NCBI RefSeq assembly: GCF_020991125.1
Contig: NZ_CP087715.1
Location: 2,762,501 to 2,826,500, forward strand
Direction: 5' to 3'
Origin: Microbulbifer celer
Lineage (GTDB): Bacteria > Pseudomonadota > Gammaproteobacteria > Pseudomonadales > Cellvibrionaceae
Length of the DNA: 64,000 nucleotides
Below the pieces are notes generated by a model. The model saw nothing but the letters and a program-made list of their open reading frames with translations, searched no databases and was not told the origin of the DNA. Shown one piece after another: positions 37,305 through 46,329 of the stretch (position 1 is the stretch's first letter; each line of letters starts with the position of its first letter). Both the position numbers and the translations under genes were made by a program.

Positions 37305-39377
37305 GTGAAACTGCGCAGCCAACTGCTCCTTCTCAGCCTGATCACCCTGTCCCTGCCCTGGGCGGGCTGCCAGTACCTGCGTCACGTGGATGCCGCCCTG
37401 ACCCAGGGACAGATGCAGACCCTGGAGGCAACCGGCAACGCCATCGCCGCTCGCCTCGCCAGCGCTCCGCAACTAATCGCCCCGGACCCGGAACGCGGCG
37501 GCCGCCCGCCGGGTGCCCAACTGTATCTGAACCCCCTGCCGCAACCGCCGGTTGTGGACGGTTACGGTGGCGAATGGCGCGCGCAGAAGTTCAAGCCGCG
37601 CCAATTAATCGCCGAAGACGGCGAACCGCTGGCGCAGGTGACACTGGGCAAAAATGCACAGCGGATTTATCTGCTGCTGACAGTCAAAGACCGCACCCCC
37701 AGCTATCACGACCCCCGCAGCACACTGCCGGCCAGCGGCGACCTGGTGGAAGTGTTCACCGCGCGCGAACGCTATATTCTTCCGGTAGCCAGCCAGGGAC
37801 CGGTAAAAGCCCTGTGGTTCAATCCCCGCCGCGGCAAATACGAGCGGGAACTGCGCCTGCGGGGACGCTGGTCCGCCTCCACCCGCGGCTACCAGTTGGA
37901 ACTGACCCTGCCCGCGGCACTCAGCCATGGCGAACTGGCACTGCGCGTGATCGATCGCGCAGACAGCAGCGGCGGCCCGCCGGCGCGGGAAGCAAGCACG
38001 CTGCCCGCGGACGGGCGCCCCGGAAAGCTGGTGGAACGCCTGCCCGCCCTGCAACAGGAACTGACGCACTTTGCCCGCCCGGATCTTGAGCTGACCGTTG
38101 TGGACCAAGAGGGGTTTATCCTCGCCCGAACCGGTAGCCTGCTCCCGCCGGAAGAAGACGACTCCGCGCCAAAAGAAAGCACCCCCTGGCTGCGCGACTG
38201 GTTCTATCGCCAGATCCTGGACACACCGGCATTGCCACCCCTGCCCGACGACAACTATCCGGATGCACTGACAAAAAACCGCGAAACCACTGGCCAGTGG
38301 TTCCGCGCGGCGCCAGACTCTACAGCCGGGAGCGACAGCCGTATTGGCGCCGTCAGCGTGCCGGTCATCACCCGCGCCGACGAAATCATCGAGCGACCGA
38401 TTCTGGGACGCGTCATTGCCAGCCAGTCCGCTGACGCCCTGCAATCCCTGACCGAATCCGCCGCGCGACGGTTGTGGCTGATCACTGCCGGCGCCGCCGG
38501 TCTGGTGCTACTGTTGCTGCTGGGCTATGCCAGCTGGCTCTCGTGGCGGATCCGACGCCTGCAGCGCGCTGCCAGCAATGCAGTGGATGCCAGCGGCAGG
38601 TTGCGCGGAGACTTCCCCAAACCCTTTATCCGCGACGAGCTGGGCGCGCTGAATCGCTCCTTTGCCAGCCTGCTGGCAGAGCTGGACCACTACCACCAGT
38701 ACCTGCGCAGTCTGGCCAGCAAACTTTCCCACGAGTTGCGCACGCCACTGGCGGTGGTGCGTTCGTCTCTCGACAATCTCAGTGCGGGCGACCTGTCCCA
38801 GGAAAGCCGTCGATACGCGGAACGGGCCGCAGACGGTGGCGCCAGACTGTCATCGATCCTCAACGCCCTGTCCGCCGCCAGTCATCTGGAAGCGAGCATC
38901 AGCCAAGCCGAAAAAGAGGCGTTCGACCTCGCCGACCTGCTGCAGGTCCTGACGCAGAGCTACGCCGATGCACACCCCGCGCACCGTATTGCCCTGAATT
39001 GCCCCCCCTCCCCACAGCCCTGTTACGGCGCACCGGAACTCCTGGCGCAATTGCTGGACAAGCTGGTGGACAACGCGGTGAGCTTTGCCCCCGAGGGCAG
39101 CAAAATATCGCTGACACTGACTCGCGACAAACGGGGTTATGTCCTTGCGGTGAGCAATCAAGGCCCACTGCTGCCGGAAGGTTTCGGCCGGAAACTGTTC
39201 GACTCTCTGGTTTCCGTCCGCGACGACGGCGGCAAGGCCGGCCACCTGGGCCTGGGGCTGCACATCGCACGCCTGATCGCGGACTTCCATCAGGGGAGCC
39301 TCAAAGCCAGCAATAGAGAGGATGGGCAAGGCGTCGTATTCTCCCTGGAGCTACCCAGCGACCTGCCCCGGGAATGA
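37305..39377 (+). CDS. pdsS: Histidine kinase of the dedicated sortase system (PdsS-like)
   Basis: Membrane sensor kinase, start GTG 37305 (KLRSQLLLLSLITLSLPWAG); a longer frame overlapping pdsR is rejected. TM1 about 3-18; a periplasmic sensor of about 380 residues whose first part (PPVVDGYGGEWRAQKFKPRQ) resembles CBM9-like carbohydrate-binding folds; TM2 about 403-428; HAMP; HisKA SKLSHELRTPLAVVRSSLDN (phospho-His about 478); ATPase domain (LLDKLVDNAVSFAPEGSK; GHLGLGLHIARLIADFHQGS). 690 residues. The long periplasmic sensor fits TIGR03785 as I remember it. The signal sensed is unknown. Confidence 0.82.
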   Translation: MKLRSQLLLLSLITLSLPWAGCQYLRHVDAALTQGQMQTLEATGNAIAARLASAPQLIAPDPERGGRPPGAQLYLNPLPQPPVVDGYGGEWRAQKFKPRQLIAEDGEPLAQVTLGKNAQRIYLLLTVKDRTPSYHDPRSTLPASGDLVEVFTARERYILPVASQGPVKALWFNPRRGKYERELRLRGRWSASTRGYQLELTLPAALSHGELALRVIDRADSSGGPPAREASTLPADGRPGKLVERLPALQQELTHFARPDLELTVVDQEGFILARTGSLLPPEEDDSAPKESTPWLRDWFYRQILDTPALPPLPDDNYPDALTKNRETTGQWFRAAPDSTAGSDSRIGAVSVPVITRADEIIERPILGRVIASQSADALQSLTESAARRLWLITAGAAGLVLLLLLGYASWLSWRIRRLQRAASNAVDASGRLRGDFPKPFIRDELGALNRSFASLLAELDHYHQYLRSLASKLSHELRTPLAVVRSSLDNLSAGDLSQESRRYAERAADGGARLSSILNALSAASHLEASISQAEKEAFDLADLLQVLTQSYADAHPAHRIALNCPPSPQPCYGAPELLAQLLDKLVDNAVSFAPEGSKISLTLTRDKRGYVLAVSNQGPLLPEGFGRKLFDSLVSVRDDGGKAGHLGLGLHIARLIADFHQGSLKASNREDGQGVVFSLELPSDLPRE

Positions 39378-39380
39378 GCC

Positions 39381-39404
39381 GTAGACTCCTCAGTAGACTC
39401 CTCA
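39381..39404. repeat. 12-base tandem repeat
   Basis: GTAGACTCCTCA is repeated twice without spacing, four bases after the pdsS stop codon. Probably slippage; no function suggested. Confidence 0.85.
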
Positions 39405-39460
39405 AATAACGGCAGTCACACGGCGAAACGGGGCCGGTCACAAACAACCCCCGAGAGCGG

Positions 39461-39488
39461 TTGACAAACAACCAGTGCTGGGGATAAT
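39461..39488 (+). promoter_or_regulatory. Sigma-70 promoter of rpsT
   Basis: TTGACA (39461-39466) and GATAAT (39483-39488) are 16 bases apart. Transcription would start about 39495, giving an rpsT leader of roughly 60 bases. It also insulates rpsT from the pds genes. Confidence 0.75.
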
Positions 39489-39553
39489 GTCGCGTCCCAA
39501 ACGGGCCCCCGGCCCGAAGTTCGAGTTTTACAGATTCCAGACAGGAGCAACCG

Positions 39554-39820
39554 GTGGCCAATTCACCTCAAGCGAAGAAACGCGCGCGCCAGAATGATGT
39601 GCGTCGCAATCACAACGCCAGCCTGCGCTCCATGGTGCGCACCTACATCAAAAAGGTAGTTGCGGCCATTGATGCAGGTGATGCAGAAAAAGCCAAAACC
39701 GCATACGCGGCTGCCGTTCCGGTCATCGACCGCATGGCTGACAAGGGCATCATTCACAAGAACAAGGCTGCTCGCCACAAGAGCCGCCTGAACGCCCAGA
39801 TCAAGAAGCTGGCTGCCTGA
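39554..39820 (+). CDS. rpsT: 30S ribosomal protein S20
   Basis: Small-subunit protein bound to 16S rRNA, 88 residues, highly basic and helical ([40 protein letters not shown]). The start is GTG with an AGGAG site, the weak start common in rpsT and linked in Escherichia to translational autocontrol. In Pseudomonas it sits next to murJ; here the pds module separates them. Its terminator appears cut by an IS end. Confidence 0.98.
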   Translation: MANSPQAKKRARQNDVRRNHNASLRSMVRTYIKKVVAAIDAGDAEKAKTAYAAAVPVIDRMADKGIIHKNKAARHKSRLNAQIKKLAA

Positions 39821-39844
39821 GGCACCACTTCCTGAACGCAAAAA

Positions 39845-39935
39845 GCCCCGCATCGCGGTAATGCTGTTCACTTAAGCATTGCAGCGTAGGCCCGACCGCC
39901 GGAAAATCCGGTTTCCAGATAAGGAAACCGGATTT
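39845..39935 (+). mobile_element. IS4-type left end (copy 1) cutting the rpsT terminator
   Basis: TAATGCTGTTCACTTAAG at 39859-39876 closely resembles the IS4 terminal repeat (TAATGCCGATCAGTTAAG, from memory). Left of it, AAAAAGCCCCGC-ATC-GCGG is a terminator whose right arm stops at GCGG, exactly where the IS end begins. Inside the IS end, AATCCGGTTTCC and GGAAACCGGATT plus six T (39904-39938) form a new terminator, of the kind that shields a transposase gene from outside transcription. Confidence 0.75.
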
Positions 39936-39938
39936 TTT

Positions 39939-40103
39939 GTGTCTCTCCAACAGCCCTTCTTCGATATCAACTCCCTCCAGTCCTTCTGCGACCTGAGCAC
40001 CTTCACGCAGAACATTCCCGTTGAGTGGGTAGAATCTGCCCTTCAGCTGTCCGAGAGTGACTTTCCTAGCAGATATAGATTCTTAGCGAAATATACTTAC
40101 TAA
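39939..40103 (+). pseudogene. Truncated IS4-family transposase (N-terminus)
   Basis: GTG start after the IS-end hairpin; MSLQQPFFDINSLQSFCDLS, then STFTQNIPVEWVESALQLSE, matches the conserved N-terminal domain of IS4 transposases. After about 38 codons similarity ends and the frame stops at codon 55. The DDE catalytic domain is gone, so it is a relic. Only the 5' part of the element survives; what follows (40104-40340) is not recognisable transposase. Confidence 0.7.
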
Positions 40104-40345
40104 CACCCGGATTCAAAGACGAAGTGCACCGTAGCCCGAGTGGGCTAAGCAGTAGCCTGCTGAGGAAGTAAGTTGTGCGGGACTTTTCGCCCCGACTCAT
40201 GAGAGTGCCCTCATTTTTTTGAGATCTTGTTGACCCCCAACTCGCCACATTCTGCACACCAGCACCATACACCCAAGAACATCCACACTCATTACAACCC
40301 ATTACACACGGCTTCACATCTGCAAAAGACTAAAATACACTTCAA

Positions 40346-40368
40346 ATGTTGATAACGATTATCAACAT
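40346..40368 (+). promoter_or_regulatory. Fur-box-like perfect palindrome
   Basis: Ten-base arms ATGTTGATAA and TTATCAACAT flank CGA. The inner TGATAACGATTATCA (40350-40364) matches the 7-1-7 Fur consensus TGATAATnATTATCA at all but one specified position. It lies 24 bases before the start codon of the secreted orphan gene, where a repressor would block transcription or initiation. The match is seen in sequence; iron control is inference. Confidence 0.7.
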
Positions 40369-40391
40369 GTTTAGCATTAAAAGGAGTACCC

Positions 40392-41228
40392 ATGATTAAA
40401 GCGATGACGCTTTTAATAGCAGCGCTGCTACTAACACCGATATCAGCTTCTGCAGCAAGTATAGAATGGAAGGATGTTTGCAATGGATGCACCAAGGATG
40501 AAGCCAACACAATGGCCCTCACGTGGATCGCGGATAATTTAACTCCCAAGGACACCGCATTAATTCACATTATTGACCCCCCCAACCAAAAGGTGTGGTC
40601 CTTTTCAGGTACAGTTGAGTGGATTCCACTTCCACCAACGCCGCCAGGCCATGGCGGAACAGGTGTAGTACCCCGCACTGAAGAAATTCAGACCCCCTCA
40701 AGGATCCAAAATTTAGCGGACTCCTTGGTTGCACATATGAACAATCTAAGTGAATTTTTCAAATCAGGTAAAGTGCCTGAAGACGTTATCAAAAACGCAT
40801 GGAGCTTTGTAAATTGCGCTTACTGCAAAGCAGATTTTAGAGATTATCTCGACAACCAAACACAAGCAGGTTCGATCTTTAGGCAGGTCGAAGATGTAAG
40901 TCACGCGCTCGGAATACTTCCGGACAAGCTCGAAAACAAGTACGTAATCGAGCTAGAGTCAGGAGGACGAATATTTTTCGAGTACACAGTAACTGGAAAC
41001 GGCGAAGTCGACGTAAATATACTAGAAGTGCTAGATGAAGCAAATAACAGCGTCCCGCTGGAAGCCGGAGGGCTTGAAAATCTACAAGTTCGAGTGGTGA
41101 GCGATTCACATGGCAACACCATCAATGTGGTAATTGTTCTGTTTGATTACTACATTCCCGAGAAGTCAGGGACATTCGTTATCCAAGAATGCCCAACTAA
41201 CCCCACCCCCCCTTCTCCCTGCTCCTAA
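40392..41228 (+). CDS. Secreted protein of unknown function, likely acquired
   Basis: I do not recognise a family. 278 residues, good AAGGAG site; signal peptide MIKAMTLLIAALLLTPISASAAS, then a mature region with two CxxC pairs (VCNGCTKDEA about 30-33; NCAYCKADF about 141-144), which could form disulfides or hold a metal, and a proline/glycine linker (PLPPTPPGHGGTG). The second half (about 165-262) looks beta-rich (YVIELESGGRIFFEYTVTGN; LQVRVVSDSHGNTINVVIVL) and it ends in a proline-rich tail. Base composition is clearly more AT-rich than the neighbours and it lies between IS4-type ends, so transfer is likely. A Fur-like box precedes it. Confidence 0.85.
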   Translation: MIKAMTLLIAALLLTPISASAASIEWKDVCNGCTKDEANTMALTWIADNLTPKDTALIHIIDPPNQKVWSFSGTVEWIPLPPTPPGHGGTGVVPRTEEIQTPSRIQNLADSLVAHMNNLSEFFKSGKVPEDVIKNAWSFVNCAYCKADFRDYLDNQTQAGSIFRQVEDVSHALGILPDKLENKYVIELESGGRIFFEYTVTGNGEVDVNILEVLDEANNSVPLEAGGLENLQVRVVSDSHGNTINVVIVLFDYYIPEKSGTFVIQECPTNPTPPSPCS

Positions 41229-41245
41229 CCAACAGCCGGCAGATA

Positions 41246-41330
41246 GCGTAATGCTGCTGACTTAAGAATTGCAGCTTAAGGCCGCACCTCGGAAGATCCG
41301 GTTATCCAATCAGGGAAACCGGATTTTTTG
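41246..41330 (+). mobile_element. IS4-type left end (copy 2)
   Basis: TAATGCTGCTGACTTAAG at 41249-41266, then GCAGC and, at about 41295-41329, ATCCGG...CCGGAT plus six T, the same order and spacing as copy 1 at 39859 and in the same orientation (about 75% identical by eye over 80 bases). No transposase frame follows. It terminates the orphan gene and stops before proB. Confidence 0.75.
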
Positions 41331-41379
41331 CTGATAGTAAAGAAATGACACAAAATTCTGAACACCCTCGCGCCCAAAA

Positions 41380-42513
41380 TCACAGCAGAATCAGATTGTC
41401 CCGGTGGATCAGTTCATCGTCATCCCGGTACCCCAGCAATTCCAGAATTTCCGCTGAGGACTGCCCGAGAATCCGCTGCGCCTCGGTACTGTCGTAATTT
41501 ACCAGCCCACGGGCGACCTCTTCGCCACCGGGACCGATACAGCTCACCAGCTCGCCGCGATGGAAACGGCCACTGACCGCCGTCACCCCTACCGGCAACA
41601 GGCTCTTGCCCTGGCTGCGCAGCGCGCGCGCCGCACCGGCATCCAACACCAGCTCACCGCGCACCTGCAACTGCCCCGCCAACCAGCGCTTGCGCGCCGC
41701 CAGCGGGTCCGCTTCGGGCAGTAGCAGAGTACCCAGATTCTCACCTGTGGCCACCCGCTCGATCACCGAGTCGATGGCACCACCGACGATTACCGTGCAC
41801 GCACCGGAGCGCGCCGCCAGCTGCGCTGCCCGCACCTTGGTAGACATACCGCCGCGACCGAGCCCGCTGCGGGAATCCCCGGCCATGGCCACCAGCCTCG
41901 GATCTGTCGCCACCGCCTCGCGCACCAACTCTGCATCCGGATTGTCCCTGGGGTCCTGGGTAAACAGGCCATCGGCATCGGTAAGAATCAGCAACACATC
42001 CGCTTCCACCAGGTTGGCCACCAAGGCCCCCAGAGTGTCGTTGTCCCCAAAGCGGATCTCATCGGTCACCACGGTGTCGTTTTCGTTGATGATCGGCACC
42101 GCACCGAGGGATAGAAGCGTTTTCAGGGTACTGCGCGCGTTGAGATAGCGGGTGCGATTAGAGAGATCATCGTGATCCAGCAGAATCTGGGCTGTGCGGC
42201 AGTCGTACTGGCCAAAGGCGTGCTCGTACACCTGCACCAGGTGACTCTGGCCTACCGCAGCCGCGGCCTGCAGCTGATGTACCGACTCGGGCCGCCTGCG
42301 CCAGCCCAGGCGATCCATCCCCGCGGCCACCGCTCCAGAAGAAACAAGCACCACCTCGATACCCTGCCGACGCAAGGCGCCAATCTGACCGGCCCAGTTC
42401 TGGATCGCGGCGCGATTGACACCGCGTCCGTTGTCCGTCAAAAGCGCACTGCCGATCTTGATAACCCAGCGCTTGCTGGCAGACAACTGTTGGCGAGCCG
42501 AGATGGAGTCCAT
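41380..42513 (-). CDS. proB: Glutamate 5-kinase
   Basis: First step of proline synthesis, phosphorylating glutamate; inhibited by proline. 377 residues: amino-acid-kinase domain ([56 protein letters not shown]) and a C-terminal PUA domain (from about 285, [20 protein letters not shown]). It follows obgE by 57 bases in the conserved rplU-rpmA-obgE-proB run. Confidence 0.97.
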   Translation of the reverse strand: MDSISARQQLSASKRWVIKIGSALLTDNGRGVNRAAIQNWAGQIGALRRQGIEVVLVSSGAVAAGMDRLGWRRRPESVHQLQAAAAVGQSHLVQVYEHAFGQYDCRTAQILLDHDDLSNRTRYLNARSTLKTLLSLGAVPIINENDTVVTDEIRFGDNDTLGALVANLVEADVLLILTDADGLFTQDPRDNPDAELVREAVATDPRLVAMAGDSRSGLGRGGMSTKVRAAQLAARSGACTVIVGGAIDSVIERVATGENLGTLLLPEADPLAARKRWLAGQLQVRGELVLDAGAARALRSQGKSLLPVGVTAVSGRFHRGELVSCIGPGGEEVARGLVNYDSTEAQRILGQSSAEILELLGYRDDDELIHRDNLILL

Positions 42514-42570
42514 GTCTTCCTCGTGTGAGAAGGGCTTCCTTCAGGATATTGCACTGGTGGAAGCCATAAA

Positions 42571-43803
<1,233 letters not shown>

Positions 43804-43828
43804 TCAGTGTAATTTGCGGCAGATCAAA

Positions 43829-43863
43829 CAAAAAAGCCCCGCAATTGCGGGGCTTCTTTTTTT
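43829..43863 (-). terminator. Terminator between rpmA and obgE
   Basis: Perfect palindrome GCCCCGCAATTGCGGGGC (43836-43853) with A- and T-runs on both sides, giving T-tails on the minus strand (TTTTTTG). It would attenuate rplU-rpmA transcription before obgE. Confidence 0.9.
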
Positions 43864-43881
43864 GGCGACCGCTGAGGGACG

Positions 43882-44006
43882 CTGAAAAGCGTAGCGAGCA
43901 AATGACTGAGGTGCCCGCCGGAGCGCAACAAGCGGAGCGTACTATAGTACGTGAGCATTGTGAGCACCGCCGGGCGCTGTCAGGCACTTGCGCAGCAGCT
44001 TTTCAG
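43882..44006. repeat. 125-base imperfect palindrome downstream of rpmA
   Basis: Outer arms CTGAAAAGC (43882-43890) and GCTTTTCAG (43998-44006), intermediate GCAA-TG-CTGA pairing with TCAG-CA-TTGC, and a perfect 14-base centre CGTACTATAGTACG (43938-43951). It fills the gap between the rpmA stop and the terminator. Distinct from the GTGAATACATCC family. Confidence 0.75.
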
Positions 44007-44012
44007 TTTCAC

Positions 44013-44270
44013 TCAGGCTGTTTCGATGGAAACAAACTTCCGGTTATTGGCGCCTTTCACCTCAAACTTCACTACACCATCAGCGGTAGCGAACAGGGTG
44101 TGATCTTTGCCCATACCAACGTTGACACCGGCGTGGAACTTGGTGCCACGCTGACGAACGATGATGCTGCCTGCAGAGACAGCCTGACCGCCAAAGCGCT
44201 TAACGCCCAGGCGTTTACTCTCGGAATCGCGACCGTTGCGCGTACTACCGCCAGCTTTCTTATGTGCCAT
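44013..44270 (-). CDS. rpmA: 50S ribosomal protein L27
   Basis: 85 residues: [20 protein letters not shown], then the conserved [20 protein letters not shown]. Its N-terminus reaches the peptidyl-transferase centre. 31 bases after rplU, one operon. Typical length, no cleaved leader. Confidence 0.98.
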   Translation of the reverse strand: MAHKKAGGSTRNGRDSESKRLGVKRFGGQAVSAGSIIVRQRGTKFHAGVNVGMGKDHTLFATADGVVKFEVKGANNRKFVSIETA

Positions 44271-44301
44271 GAGTAGTTACTCCTCTTCTATTACCTGGTG
44301 A

Positions 44302-44613
44302 TTAGCCTTTGATGCCAGTGATTTTGACTTCGGTGTACCACTGACGGTGGCCCTGACGAGTCATGGAGTGCTTACGACGACGGAATTTGATGATTTTCAC
44401 CTTCTCACCGCGACCGTGGTTCAACACTTCAGCAGTCACCTTGGCACCATCCACGACAGGGGCGCCGATGTTGATGGAATCACCATCAACAACCATCAGA
44501 ACTTTGTCGAAATCGATAGATTCGCCGGTGGCGACTTCGATCTTTTCCAGGCGCAGAACCTCGCCTTCTTCAACACGGTGCTGCTTGCCACCGCTTTCAA
44601 TTACAGCGTACAT
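44302..44613 (-). CDS. rplU: 50S ribosomal protein L21
   Basis: 103 residues, starting at ATG 44613 ([20 protein letters not shown]); a nine-residue upstream extension is rejected. It ends with the basic [20 protein letters not shown] segment and a YTEVKITGI tail. First gene of rplU-rpmA, divergent from ispB. Confidence 0.98.
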   Translation of the reverse strand: MYAVIESGGKQHRVEEGEVLRLEKIEVATGESIDFDKVLMVVDGDSINIGAPVVDGAKVTAEVLNHGRGEKVKIIKFRRRKHSMTRQGHRQWYTEVKITGIKG

Positions 44614-44926
44614 ATTACTATGCTCCGATATGGACGACACGAAGCAGCGGCGGGGTCTGTGACCGCACAGCCAGCATTTTGGGAGCTTGCGCCGTGTTAT
44701 AAAACAAACAGATGTTAAACATCATTTCCTGCTCCGGTGACCCGACGCGACGCCATAAATAGCGGACGCACCCGGATCGAGCGGGGCGCAGATTCTAATC
44801 AATCCGCCCGATTGATACAATAGCCGCTTTTGGCACCCCCCATCCTTTTGGCGCGCCCCGAAAACGGATAGGCTTGCCGCCGATCTGAAACCATCTTTGT
44901 CTGAATCGCAGTATAAGGAACCCTGC
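44614..44926. other. Divergent intergenic region rplU / ispB
   Basis: 313 bases with no gene. It must hold promoters for both directions. A TACAAT (about 44815) near the ispB side could be a -10 element, but no convincing -35 partner is seen. No ribosomal-protein leader structure recognised. Confidence 0.5.
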
Positions 44927-45889
44927 ATGTTGCCTTTCCACCAGGTAGCCGCCGACGATTTCGCGGCCGTGAACCAGCATATCCTCGACCAACTGCACTC
45001 CGACGTTCCCCTGGTGGAGAACATCGGTCACTACCTTGTGGAAGCCGGCGGCAAACGCCTGCGCCCGTTGCTGGTACTGCTGTGCAGCCGCGCGGCCGGT
45101 TATCAGGGCAACGACCATATCGGTCTCGCCACCATTATCGAGTTTATCCACACCGCGACTCTGCTCCACGACGATGTAGTAGACACATCGGATATGCGCC
45201 GCGGCCGCCTTACCGCCAATGCCCAATGGGGCAATGCGCCGGCGGTGCTGGTGGGCGATTTCCTGTATTCCCGCGCATTCCAGATGATGGTGGCGCTTGA
45301 GAATATGGGCGTCATGTCGATTCTGTCGGACACCACCAACACTATCGCCGAGGGCGAGGTACAGCAGCTGGTCAACGCGGGCGACCCGGCGGTGACCGAG
45401 GCCAATTACCTGAACGTTATCCACAAGAAGACCGGCGCCTTGTTCGAGGCGGCCTGTGAGACGGCGGCGGTACTTTCGGGCTGCACTGCGGAGCAACAGG
45501 AATCCCTGAAGCTCTACGGCCGCCATCTGGGCTCTGCCTTCCAGCTGGTGGACGATGCGCTGGACTACCGCGGCAATTCGGAAGAGCTGGGCAAAAACGT
45601 GGGTGACGATCTGGCGGAAGGCAAACCCACCCTGCCACTGATCTATGCAATGGCGCACGGCACTGCCGAACAAGCGACACTGGTAAGAGAAGCCATCGAA
45701 CAGAAAAGTTCTGAGAAACTGACCGAGATTGTGGCTGCCATCGACGCCTGTGGTGCGCTGGATTACACCTTTGACCGCGCCAAAAAAGAGGTAAAACTCG
45801 CGCTGGAAAAGCTGGAGTTTTTGCCGGAAGGTGAATACAAGACTGCGCTGCGGCAGTTGGCGGAATTTTCGATTGAGCGGACCGTGTAG
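44927..45889 (+). CDS. ispB: Octaprenyl (polyprenyl) diphosphate synthase
   Basis: Makes the ubiquinone side chain from FPP and IPP. ATG 44927 (MLPFHQVAADDFAAVNQHIL) with an AAGGA site; the TTG extension is rejected. First aspartate-rich motif LLHDDVVDTSDMRRG, second LVDDALDYRGN, plus GGKRLRP. 320 residues. The family is firm; chain length (8 or 9 units) cannot be fixed from sequence alone. Confidence 0.95.
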   Translation: MLPFHQVAADDFAAVNQHILDQLHSDVPLVENIGHYLVEAGGKRLRPLLVLLCSRAAGYQGNDHIGLATIIEFIHTATLLHDDVVDTSDMRRGRLTANAQWGNAPAVLVGDFLYSRAFQMMVALENMGVMSILSDTTNTIAEGEVQQLVNAGDPAVTEANYLNVIHKKTGALFEAACETAAVLSGCTAEQQESLKLYGRHLGSAFQLVDDALDYRGNSEELGKNVGDDLAEGKPTLPLIYAMAHGTAEQATLVREAIEQKSSEKLTEIVAAIDACGALDYTFDRAKKEVKLALEKLEFLPEGEYKTALRQLAEFSIERTV

Positions 45890-45907
45890 CCCAGCGCACC
45901 ACGCAGG

Positions 45908-45938
45908 AAAAAGCCCCGGAGTGAATTCGGGGCTTTTT
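45908..45938 (+). terminator. Terminator of ispB
   Basis: AAAAAGCCCCG and CGGGGCTTTTT around a nine-base loop, 20 bases after the ispB stop. Confidence 0.9.
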
Positions 45939-45980
45939 GGTTGTTGGGGCCTTTATAACATTTGGTGGCGGCAGGGCACC

Positions 45981-46070
45981 GGGTGGAAGGTTTCGAAACC
46001 GCTGTGAATACATCCCTGTACGCTGCGTCAGCGACGTCCCTGTCGCTGACGCTTTCGAAACCTTCCACCC
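45981..46070 (+). repeat. Nested palindromic element, copy D
   Basis: Perfect 18-base arms GGGTGGAAGGTTTCGAAA (45981-45998) and its complement (46053-46070). Inside: core CTGTGAATACATCCCTGTAC and a hairpin GCGTCAGCGAC-GTCCCT-GTCGCTGACGC with perfect 11-base arms (46025-46052). Right flank GGCACCCTACCTTCGC. Confidence 0.88.
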
Positions 46071-46164
46071 GGCACCCTACCTTCGCATCAGATTTTTGAC
46101 TTCGCCCCACCAACCTACTACTGGTTGTGTAAACCACGAAACTGTAATGCGAAGGCCCTGATAT

Positions 46165-46256
46165 CGGGTACTGCCTTGCGAGACCTTCTAAAACAGGGAC
46201 GTTTTAGAAGAGCCCCCATGGATGGGTTCACGGCGTGTCTCGCGAGGCAGTACCCG
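46165..46256 (-). repeat. Nested palindromic element, copy E
   Basis: 20-base arms CGGGTACTGCCTTGCGAGAC (46165-46184) and, with one mismatch, its complement (46237-46256). Inside: hairpin CTTCTAAAAC-AGGGAC-GTTTTAGAAG (46185-46210), then CATGGATGGGTTCACGGCG, the core in inverted orientation. The flank GCGAAGG lies on the left, as expected for an inverted copy. Confidence 0.85.
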
Positions 46257-46329
46257 GATAGCAGGGCCGCCACTAAACCCCGCTACAAAGTGCAACAGGA
46301 GTCACAACGAAGCACCAGCCCAAAACCCA

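Larger units (their letters stand above)
45890..46329. other. Intergenic region ispB / cpsG with two palindromes
   Basis: 440 bases between convergent genes. It holds the ispB terminator and copies D and E of the nested palindrome family. The last 70 bases before the cpsG stop show nothing else. No credible protein. Confidence 0.8.

Noticed and set aside
40366..40380. Right end of the IS4-type element (AGCATTA at about 40372-40378)
   Set aside because: Only seven bases match the inverted terminal repeat, which chance explains; the rest differs.
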